Shown here: piece after piece, positions 1 through 5,026 of the stretch | Position numbering within the stretch: position 1 is the stretch's first letter | Layout: every line of letters begins with the position of its first letter | From: Myxococcales bacterium | GTDB taxonomy: Bacteria; Myxococcota_A; Polyangia; Polyangiales; Polyangiaceae | Direction: 5' to 3' | Assembly (NCBI GenBank): GCA_013298325.1 | Contig: JAAFHJ010000272.1 | Coordinates: 1 to 6,770, forward strand | Length of the DNA stretch: 6,770 nt | Made by a program: the position numbers and the translations under genes | Notes under the pieces: generated by a model | The model's input: the letters and a program-made list of their open reading frames with translations, nothing else | What the model was told of the DNA's origin: nothing | Database searches by the model: none

Positions 1-114
1 TACGGTGCTCCTGCCGATCCTTATGCGCAGCCCGCCGCGGCTCAGTACGGTGCGCCTGCGGGCTACGGTCAGCCGCCGGCGCAGCAGGGGTACGGCGCTC
101 CGCCGCCGGCTCAG
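1..114 (+). repeat. 45-bp tandem repeat in coding sequence (15-residue YGAP unit)
   Basis: Units begin at bases 1, 46 and 91, each with a variant of tacggtgctcctgcc and each encoding YGAP. The first two units are full 15-residue repeats. The third is recognisable only for about eight residues (YGAPPPAQ) before it diverges. The array probably extends upstream of the window. Confidence 0.7.
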
Positions 115-648
115 GATGCGTTCGGTCAGTTTGGCGGTGCGGTCAACCAGGGCGCTCAAGCGGCGGGTGCGGCCTTCGGTCAAGCGGGTGCAGCTCTTGG
201 GTCGGCCTTCGACCAGATGGGCGGCGGCGGTGGTGGTGGTGGAATGCAGCCCTACCAAGGTGGCCCGCCCCAGCAGTGGGGTGGCGGTGGTGGTGGTGGT
301 GGCGGCCCGAAGGGGCAGGTCGGAAACGGCCTCACGGTGCTTCTGATCAGCATGGTCACGTGCGGCATCTACCAGTTCATCTGGTTCATGAAGATCGCTG
401 GCGAAATCAACGGGTTCCTCGGCCGTGATGCCGTCCCGGTCGGCAAAATCTTCGGGCTCGGCATCCTCACGTGCGGCGCGTACGCGATGTACTGGCAGTT
501 CGCCGAACTCGGCAAAATCGTGCAAGAAGTACAGACGAAGGCGGGCGTTCCGAATGCCCAGGACCAGGGGTTCATGTACCTCGTCCCCTACTACAACGTG
601 ATTCTCCTCCAGAACGAGCTCAACAAGGCGTGGCAGATGCCCGGCTGA
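1..648 (+). CDS. DUF4234 domain membrane protein, 5'-truncated
   Basis: The reading frame is open from base 1, so the start lies upstream; 215 residues are visible. The first ~107 residues are low complexity, rich in Gly, Ala, Pro, Gln and Tyr, with three YGAP repeats and two runs of 8 and 9 glycines. From about residue 110 there is a hydrophobic domain that I recognise as DUF4234. Its segments are around GLTVLLISMVTCGIYQFIW, a second TCGxYxxxW helix (FGLGILTCGAYAMYWQF), and a third hydrophobic stretch near the C-terminus (MYLVPYYNVILLQNELNKAW). The family is predicted to sit in the membrane and its function is unknown. The low-complexity part is probably a disordered cytoplasmic arm. The DUF2752 gene follows after 5 bp, so the two are probably cotranscribed. 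The domain call is fairly secure; any role would be guesswork. Confidence 0.85.
   Translation, partial: YGAPADPYAQPAAAQYGAPAGYGQPPAQQGYGAPPPAQDAFGQFGGAVNQGAQAAGAAFGQAGAALGSAFDQMGGGGGGGGMQPYQGGPPQQWGGGGGGGGGPKGQVGNGLTVLLISMVTCGIYQFIWFMKIAGEINGFLGRDAVPVGKIFGLGILTCGAYAMYWQFAELGKIVQEVQTKAGVPNAQDQGFMYLVPYYNVILLQNELNKAWQMPG
220..306 (+). repeat. Two GGN codon runs encoding polyglycine
   Basis: Bases 220-243 are eight consecutive glycine codons and 280-306 are nine. Both are mostly GGT/GGC, and a 12-residue spacer (MQPYQGGPPQQW) separates them. The nearly pure trinucleotide repeats are prone to slippage, and the regularly spaced GG pairs could form two-tetrad G-quadruplexes on the coding strand. 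Confidence 0.8.
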
Positions 649-653
649 GGCAC

Positions 654-1175
654 GTGAACGAAGAGGAATCGGTCCGAAAAGACAGGGGGTCCAGCGATGG
701 GCCCCCTGCTTCCGTTCCATCGACGACCGCCGCTCGCAAGCGTTGGGACGACGACGGTGCCCCTTGGCGTGTCCGTCTCGAGCGACTTGGGTCGTTGACC
801 GTCATTCCGGCGATCCTTGCGTTCTTCATCGTGAATCCCTGGGTGCGCTGGCCGTGCCCCGTGCGGCTCGTCGCAGCGGAGCCGTGTCCAATGTGCGGGA
901 TGACGCGTGCGTGTCTGCTGGCGGCAACGGGCCGCCTCCACGAGGCTTGGCACATGCACCCCTTGGTGCTCGTCGTCGCACCGCTGTTGACGCTCCATGT
1001 CATCGCCGAGGCCTGGGGCTTCTGGCGCACCGGCAATTTTGGGTTTTCGGGCGATCGAAAAGCGGTTCGAACCGTTGGTTACGTGATTGTCGGACTCGCC
1101 GTAATCTTGTGGATCGTGAGATTTTTCGGGCTCTTCGGTGGTCCGGTTCACGTGGACCGCGGCCTATTTAAGTGA
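654..1175 (+). CDS. DUF2752 family membrane protein
   Basis: This is a 173-residue protein with a polar N-terminal ~40 residues and three predicted membrane segments, at about 46-63, 103-122 and 141-161. The signature CPMCGMTRA at 78-86, followed by G93, A98 and HPL (102-104), matches the DUF2752 pattern CPxCGxTRA...G...A...NPL, here with His in place of the usual Asn. Function is unknown. The paired cysteines suggest metal binding or redox chemistry, but that is inference. I chose GTG at 654 because no ATG occurs in frame before the first helix. A GAGG overlapping the stop of the DUF4234 gene lies 3 bases upstream, which is a short spacing. The frame stays open upstream, but only as a shadow of the preceding gene. 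The 5-bp gap implies cotranscription with the DUF4234 gene. Confidence 0.85.
   Translation: MNEEESVRKDRGSSDGPPASVPSTTAARKRWDDDGAPWRVRLERLGSLTVIPAILAFFIVNPWVRWPCPVRLVAAEPCPMCGMTRACLLAATGRLHEAWHMHPLVLVVAPLLTLHVIAEAWGFWRTGNFGFSGDRKAVRTVGYVIVGLAVILWIVRFFGLFGGPVHVDRGLFK
683..708 (+). other. Hairpin early in the DUF2752 coding sequence
   Basis: CAGGGGGTCC (683-692) can pair with GGGCCCCCTG (699-708) over ten pairs, including one G-U wobble, around a 6-base loop. It starts about 30 bases after the GTG start. No T-tract follows, so it is a poor intrinsic terminator. It could slow translation or be a chance product of Gly/Pro codons. Confidence 0.5.
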
Positions 1176-1200
1176 AAAGCGCTTTCAAGAGTTCCTAACG

Positions 1201-1227
1201 GTGGTCAGTTTCTTTTTTTTCGACCAC
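1201..1227 (+). promoter_or_regulatory. Inverted repeat with T-rich loop upstream of the first CxxCH lipoprotein
   Basis: GTGGTC (1201-1206) and GACCAC (1222-1227) flank 15 bases that contain an 8-T run (1213-1220). It lies 11 bp before the ATG at 1239, in the only gap (1176-1238) between the DUF2752 gene and the lipoprotein pair. A 10-bp palindrome AAAGCGCTTT is at 1176-1185 in the same gap. The gap probably holds a promoter or the end of the upstream transcript, but I see no convincing -35/-10 pair. It may be an operator, an mRNA stem-loop or chance. Confidence 0.3.
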
Positions 1228-1238
1228 ATTAGGCCATC

Positions 1239-1739
1239 ATGAAAGTACGCATTCCTTCCGGCACCGCATTTCTCGGAATCTCCCTCATTGCCGCAATCGC
1301 CGCATGTAGTGGCGCGACTACTCAAACGGTCGATGCGACGGTGTGTTCGTCAAAAACACAATGGATTGGAGGGGATGAGGAGAGCGAAGAGATGCATCCG
1401 GGGCGGGATTGTATCGATTGTCACTCGCGCCAAGATGGTCCGGGTTTTCAATTTGCGGGAACTGTGTTTCCGAAGTCTTCCGAGAACAATGACTGCTTCG
1501 GAACCGCAAATGCCGTCGTCGAAATTACCGGCTCCGACGGAAAGACGATTTCGCTGACGACGAATGCCGCCGGAAACTTCCACAGCAACTCGTCCGTCGC
1601 CAAGCCCTACACGGCCAAGCTGCTCATTGGCGGCAAAGTTGTTGGAGAAATGGGCAGCGCACAGACGAACGGAAGCTGCAACAGCTGCCACGCGCAGACC
1701 CCAATTGGTGGCGCTCCCGGGCGGATTTCGTCCAACTGA
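1239..1739 (+). CDS. Lipoprotein with two CxxCH motifs (first tandem paralogue)
   Basis: This 166-residue protein has a type II signal peptide with lipobox IAAC and C23 as the acylation site, so it is probably anchored in the cell envelope facing the periplasm or outside. Two c-type haem motifs are visible, CIDCH (58-62) and CNSCH (147-151). The first is preceded by MHPG (52-55). Between them, residues ~72-138 look like a beta-sandwich of carboxypeptidase-regulatory or transthyretin type (DGKT, TTNAAGNF, PYTAK, GGK). C36 and C86 are extra cysteines conserved in the downstream paralogue and could form a disulfide. I infer a small dihaem electron carrier or redox lipoprotein; haem attachment is not proven, because CxxCH can also bind other metals. 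The ATG at 1239 has only a weak AGG (1231-1233) upstream, but it gives a perfect signal peptide. The N-terminal codons end in G/C less often than those of its neighbour. Confidence 0.85.
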   Translation: MKVRIPSGTAFLGISLIAAIAACSGATTQTVDATVCSSKTQWIGGDEESEEMHPGRDCIDCHSRQDGPGFQFAGTVFPKSSENNDCFGTANAVVEITGSDGKTISLTTNAAGNFHSNSSVAKPYTAKLLIGGKVVGEMGSAQTNGSCNSCHAQTPIGGAPGRISSN

Positions 1740-1766
1740 TAGGGTCTTCTTTGCGTCTCACGAAAT

Positions 1767-1771
1767 AGGAG
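1767..1771 (+). promoter_or_regulatory. Ribosome binding site AGGAG of the second CxxCH lipoprotein
   Basis: AGGAG lies 8 bases before the ATG at 1780, which fixes that start. The 40-bp gap to the upstream paralogue shows no terminator, in keeping with one transcript for both genes. Confidence 0.7.
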
Positions 1772-1779
1772 TCTAGGTC

Positions 1780-2379
1780 ATGGCGCTTATCCAACGAACC
1801 TCGTCGTTCTTGCTTCTTTCCCTCGTCGTCGCGAGCGGTAGCGCTTGCTATTCGGCAGTAAACAATGGGGGCTCCGCCACCGGCGACGACGGAGGCGTTT
1901 CCGGGGGCGACGCGGCGACCCCCGATGTCGATCCGCCCGACTCCCTTTTCGACGGCCCGACGACCTGCACGTCGGGCACGACGTGGACCGGCGGCGACAG
2001 CGAATCGCCGTACATGCACCCGGGCGGCGCTTGCGTCTCTTGCCACGCACAAAATGGCGGCCCCAAGCTGCTCGTGGGTGGCTCCGTCTTCGCAACCGGC
2101 CACGAGCCGGTAGACTGCAACGGCGTAAAGCCGGGGACCAACGCGATCACGGTCACGCTCACGAGCGCCGACGGTACGACGCACAACCTTCCGGTAAATT
2201 CCTCGGGAAATTTCTATCTTTACGCGCGTGGGAACTCGCTCAATACGCCGTTCACTGCGAAGATTACGCGTGGCGACAAGAGCTACGAAATGCACGGCGA
2301 GCAGACGAGCGGCGACTGCAATAGCTGCCACAGCATCGACGGTGCGAACGGCGCGCGCGGCCGAATCGTCGCGCCCTGA
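1780..2379 (+). CDS. Lipoprotein with two CxxCH motifs (second tandem paralogue)
   Basis: This 199-residue protein has a hydrophobic signal sequence ending in GSAC with C23 as the probable lipidation site. Gly at -3 is less usual than Leu, Val or Ile. A Gly/Asp/Pro-rich linker (~28-60), typical of surface lipoproteins, is absent from the upstream paralogue. From C63 onward the two proteins align almost without gaps: C..GT.W.GGDSES, MHPG (79-82), CVSCH (85-89), DCNG around C113, a DGTT/VNSSGNF beta-type segment, FTAK, YEM (169-171), CNSCH (180-184) and a C-terminal GARGRI. I infer a dihaem or metal-binding redox protein held at the envelope, acting with or in place of its neighbour. No adjacent oxidase or porin gene shows the partner. 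A strong hairpin follows the stop. Confidence 0.85.
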   Translation: MALIQRTSSFLLLSLVVASGSACYSAVNNGGSATGDDGGVSGGDAATPDVDPPDSLFDGPTTCTSGTTWTGGDSESPYMHPGGACVSCHAQNGGPKLLVGGSVFATGHEPVDCNGVKPGTNAITVTLTSADGTTHNLPVNSSGNFYLYARGNSLNTPFTAKITRGDKSYEMHGEQTSGDCNSCHSIDGANGARGRIVAP

Positions 2380-2399
2380 AATTTCTCGCAAATTCCCGC

Positions 2400-2429
2400 G
2401 AAACGGCGCTTCTCAGGAGGCGCCGTTTC
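2400..2429 (+). terminator. 13-bp hairpin after the lipoprotein pair, close to the meaB start
   Basis: GAAACGGCGCTTC (2400-2412) pairs with GAGGCGCCGTTTC (2417-2429) around a TCAG loop. The pairing is complete with one G-U wobble. It lies 21 bases after the stop of the second lipoprotein. Only a short T-poor stretch (cgttagg) follows, so it is a weak Rho-independent terminator by the usual rules. It may instead protect the 3' end of the upstream mRNA or act as an attenuator before meaB. Confidence 0.6.
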
Positions 2430-2433
2430 CGTT

Positions 2434-2438
2434 AGGTG
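2434..2438 (+). promoter_or_regulatory. Ribosome binding site AGGTG of meaB
   Basis: AGGTG ends 7 bases before the ATG at 2446 and begins only 5 bases after the hairpin, so folding of that hairpin could affect ribosome access. Confidence 0.55.
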
Positions 2439-2445
2439 CGCTCCC

Positions 2446-3477
2446 ATGCACGAAATCGCCGAACGCGTCCTCACAGGAGACCCACGCGCCATCGCCCGCG
2501 CGCTCCGTTGGATTGACGACCGCGTCCCTCAGGCGGAAGAAATCCTCCGAGATCTCTTTCCGTCGACTGGAAAAGCATGGGTGATCGGCGTTACGGGCAA
2601 TCCGGGCGCCGGCAAATCCACGCTGTGCGATCGGCTCATTGAAGCATTCCGGAAGCGAGCCCTAAAAGTCGCCGTGATTGCCGTCGATCCAACGAGCCCG
2701 TACACCGGAGGCGCGATCCTCGGGGATCGGATCCGGATGAGCAGGCATGCGACTGATCCAGGCGTATTTATTCGAAGTGTCGCTACCCGCGGCCATCTCG
2801 GGGGGCTCTCTCGGTCGGCGCGGGACATGGTCCGAATCCTGGATGCAGCCGGGTACGACATCGTGATTGTCGAGACGGTCGGCGTCGGCCAGGACGAGCT
2901 AGAGATCACACGAACGGCGCACTCAACGCTCGTCGTGATGGCGCCCGGTCTCGGTGACGAGGTTCAGGCGATCAAAGCCGGAATCATGGAAACTGCCGAT
3001 GTCTTTGCGGTAAACAAAGCCGACAAGGATGGCGCCGACGCGACCGTTCGCGACATCGAGCTCATGATTGCGCTTGGTGGAGAGAGTCTCGTCGCCGTTG
3101 GCAAGATCCGCGGTCACGTTGTCCATGGTGGGGCCGGGGAGGCGGCCGCCCACGGCGTTGTCGCGCCCGTCGGAGCGAGCCACTGGACGCCACCAATTTC
3201 GCGGGTAGTTTCAACGCGCGGCGTCGGTTTCGACGAGCTCGTCGCCGCCCTTGAGTCCCATCGAACCTGGCTTACCGAAACGACCGCCGGCCAGGAGCGA
3301 CGCCGGGCCCGCCTCGCCGAAGAGCTGCGCGAGACGCTTCGCGAAGCGCTTATTGAAGCGGCCGAGCACGACCTCGCGGCCACGATGGATCTCGTCGTTG
3401 CTTCGGTCGCCGCCCGAGAGACCGACCCGTATACGGCGACCCGGGAACTCGTGGAGAAGTTCCGCGCCCGCTTCTGA
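2446..3477 (+). CDS. meaB: Methylmalonyl-CoA mutase-associated GTPase MeaB (ArgK family)
   Basis: MeaB-type G3E-family GTPases load and protect adenosylcobalamin-dependent acyl-CoA mutases: they gate cofactor delivery and promote release of damaged cobalamin using GTP. This 343-residue protein has full family length. The P-loop GNPGAGKST is at 51-59, the conserved block DPTSPYTGGAILGDRIRM is at 81-98, ETVGVGQ (Mg and gamma-phosphate side) is at 143-149, and the guanine-specificity motif NKAD is at 190-193. The charged C-terminal helical part (~280-343) corresponds to the dimerisation arm of the family. All nucleotide-binding residues I can check are intact. No mutase gene lies in the window, so the partner (methylmalonyl-CoA mutase or a related enzyme) must be elsewhere. 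The start is ATG with AGGTG in front. It was once misnamed an arginine/ornithine transport kinase (ArgK). Confidence 0.95.
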   Translation: MHEIAERVLTGDPRAIARALRWIDDRVPQAEEILRDLFPSTGKAWVIGVTGNPGAGKSTLCDRLIEAFRKRALKVAVIAVDPTSPYTGGAILGDRIRMSRHATDPGVFIRSVATRGHLGGLSRSARDMVRILDAAGYDIVIVETVGVGQDELEITRTAHSTLVVMAPGLGDEVQAIKAGIMETADVFAVNKADKDGADATVRDIELMIALGGESLVAVGKIRGHVVHGGAGEAAAHGVVAPVGASHWTPPISRVVSTRGVGFDELVAALESHRTWLTETTAGQERRRARLAEELRETLREALIEAAEHDLAATMDLVVASVAARETDPYTATRELVEKFRARF

Positions 3478-3502
3478 CGGCCTACGTCATTTCTTGCGGG
3501 CG
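3465..3502. terminator. Composite palindrome spanning the convergent stops of meaB and the metallopeptidase
   Basis: The outer arms CGCCCGC (3465-3471) and GCGGGCG (3496-3502) enclose inner arms TGACG (3475-3479) and CGTCA (3485-3489) around a 5-base loop GCCTA. The stop codons of both genes lie inside the inner stem. The geometry suits a bidirectional terminator, although an internal loop separates the two stems and no T-tract follows on either side. Confidence 0.4.
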
Positions 3503-4278
3503 GCATCGACGTCGGCCAGGCAATCTTCTTTGAAGAGGACGACATTGCCGGTCAACAATAGTTGTTTGGCGAACTCACGAGTCGCCGAAACGCCTTCATT
3601 CTCCCAATACATCACGCACTTCGTATTCGTGCAATGAGCGCCGTGCGTGGCGTCCTTGTGATTGGCGACCATTGAAACGCCATTGTCGACAAGCCCGATA
3701 GCGTGACCGATTTCATGAACAAGTGTCGACTGTTCGACGAATCGCTCGACGCTCGGAAACGCGGGAAGCCCGCTCGAAGCGATCACTGGCTTGAACATCG
3801 CAAGGACGCCCGTGGTACCGAGTGAGACGCCAAGGACGGCATCGTTCTTTCCATTTTCATCTTGGAAATAGCCGTTCACAAAGACCACGTAGTACGTCGC
3901 TTTCGATGCCGTTGGTGCCTTGTCGCGGTGTTTTTTTGCGATGCCCAACAGTGCGTCTGACGTGAACAGTTCACCAGACACATCGATCTTCTGCATCTGC
4001 GTCAGGTCGCTCGGAACGCTGACGTTCTTGTCGGGAAAAATGCGCCCGAGGTTTGTGCGGGTGACGCTCCAGAGGTCCGAGACTTTCGTCCCCGCTGCGC
4101 CGGTGTACGGTTCCGCGCCGCCCTGGTAGTCGACCTCGATTTCGACGTCGGTATACGCGCCCCCAAACACCGCCGCCTTCGGCGGTTGAGTCACGCCACT
4201 TGCCGAATTTCCTTCGGTTTCGCTCGATGAGCAGGAGGCGAGGATCGCAAAAAGGGGGAGGGCGGCGAAGAATTTCAC
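3487..4278 (-). CDS. Lipoprotein metallopeptidase, metzincin-like (HEIGHAIGLVD)
   Basis: This 263-residue protein has a lipoprotein signal (lipobox LASC, C16) and a short Ser/Gly/Thr linker. The catalytic motif HEIGHAIGLVD at 188-198 gives zinc ligands H188 and H192, with E189 as catalytic base. The third ligand is probably D198, in the metzincin pattern HExxHxxGxxH/D; Asp in this place is known from snapalysin-type enzymes. A conserved NHKDATHGAHC follows, then CVMYW with M223 as the likely Met-turn. C216 and C221 may form a disulfide. Related proteins carry the label 'membrane metalloprotease'. It should be an envelope-anchored zinc protease; its substrate is unknown. The start is a GTG at 4278 with no clear Shine-Dalgarno, chosen because it begins the signal peptide. 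It converges on meaB with 9 bp between stops. The 64-bp gap to the tetR gene has no clear promoter. Confidence 0.85.
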   Translation of the reverse strand: MKFFAALPLFAILASCSSSETEGNSASGVTQPPKAAVFGGAYTDVEIEVDYQGGAEPYTGAAGTKVSDLWSVTRTNLGRIFPDKNVSVPSDLTQMQKIDVSGELFTSDALLGIAKKHRDKAPTASKATYYVVFVNGYFQDENGKNDAVLGVSLGTTGVLAMFKPVIASSGLPAFPSVERFVEQSTLVHEIGHAIGLVDNGVSMVANHKDATHGAHCTNTKCVMYWENEGVSATREFAKQLLLTGNVVLFKEDCLADVDAARKK

Positions 4279-4342
4279 CGAGCTACTTTACGGGACGCGC
4301 GCACGACGCACGCGGATTTGTCCTCGTGGCGCCGCGGAGCGG

Positions 4343-5026
4343 TCAAACTTTGAAGAAAAGTGAGCGCTTCGCGATGCGGAAGAGCTCCTTTTCACGGAGC
4401 GCAGCACGGTCGGCAGCTGGCGCTGACAGGGCCGCGTCGACGACGGGGCCGAGGGCTGCGTGCGTGAGCACGAGCGCTAATACGTGGAGAACGTAGGCTT
4501 CCGCGTCGGCATCGCTGGCGAAGCGAGGCTCGCCCGTTTGCGCCGTCTGTCCCGCCTTGATGTAACCTGCAACCAAAAAGAGGAAGGGGCGTGCGGGACC
4601 TGCCACGAGACGCCGCATTTCATCGGGCCGATCGAGCGCCTCGCGAAACAGCAGCCGTGCCCGGTCACCGTCCTCCGTGAAAAATCCGACGAGCGCCCCG
4701 AGCACGGCGTCGACCCGGTCGTCGGATTCCGCCGCGACGGCGAGGAGTCGCGGGAGGGCGTTGTACCAATGCCCGACGATGGCATCGAGAACCGCCTCCC
4801 GGAGAAGTTCCTTCGAAGGAAAATGATGTAAAATTGCCTGCTTGGTCACGCCGACGTCATTCGCGATATCCTGAATGGCGGTTCCGTCGAAGCCGGCGCT
4901 CGCAAAAAGGCGCGTCGCGGCATGTAGCACTGCCTCGCGCGGCGAAACGGGCGGAGTGCTTTTGCTTTTGGAAGCCGCTTCCCCGGATGGGGGTGGGGCA
5001 GAAGTGCGTCGGCGGGGCAGGGTCAC
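4343..5026 (-). CDS. TetR-family transcriptional regulator
   Basis: This is a 227-residue protein. Residues ~29-76 form the TetR DNA-binding domain: a first helix REAVLHAATRLFASAGFDG, then TAIQDIANDVGVTKQAILHHFPSKELL, which includes the helix-turn-helix and the typical xHFxSKExL end. The remaining ~150 residues are helical and Ala/Leu-rich, as in ligand- and dimer-forming TetR C-domains, but I do not recognise the subfamily or ligand. An unusual ~28-residue Pro/Ser/Lys/Arg-rich N-terminal extension precedes the HTH. The GTG start at 5026 overlaps the nth stop by 4 bases (GTGA), which suggests translational coupling. If the true start were further in, the extension would vanish, but no in-frame ATG or better start is evident before the HTH. 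The target genes are unknown. It lacks its own visible promoter and is probably the last gene of the gyrA-nth transcript. Confidence 0.88.
   Translation of the reverse strand: MTLPRRRTSAPPPSGEAASKSKSTPPVSPREAVLHAATRLFASAGFDGTAIQDIANDVGVTKQAILHHFPSKELLREAVLDAIVGHWYNALPRLLAVAAESDDRVDAVLGALVGFFTEDGDRARLLFREALDRPDEMRRLVAGPARPFLFLVAGYIKAGQTAQTGEPRFASDADAEAYVLHVLALVLTHAALGPVVDAALSAPAADRAALREKELFRIAKRSLFFKV

Noticed and set aside
1..306. Repeats at the left end as a CRISPR or intergenic repeat array
   Set aside because: Units are in coding frame, without spacers, and encode a continuous protein.
5..346. Plus-strand frame with Arg/Val-rich protein at the left edge
   Set aside because: Out-of-frame reading of the repetitive DUF4234 arm; the true frame is open from base 1 and runs into the domain.
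591..1151. Minus-strand open frame opposite the DUF2752 gene
   Set aside because: No motif, composition typical of antisense GC-rich DNA, and the plus strand has the CPMCGMTR signature and helices.
1165..1170. TATTTA as a -10 box for the lipoprotein pair
   Set aside because: No acceptable -35 at 16-18 bp upstream; sequence alone does not support a promoter call.
1239..2379. The CxxCH lipoproteins as cytochrome c peroxidases or classic class I cytochromes c
   Set aside because: Too short, no helical cytochrome core, and a beta-type segment separates the motifs.
1624..2391. Long open frame on the minus strand (255 codons) opposite the second CxxCH lipoprotein
   Set aside because: Its translation is Arg/Val/Ala-rich with no domain and lies opposite a gene with a clear signal peptide and motifs; typical GC-rich shadow frame.
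3114..3545. Minus-strand Ser/Arg-rich open frame opposite the end of meaB
   Set aside because: Shadow of meaB; no start context or recognisable domain.
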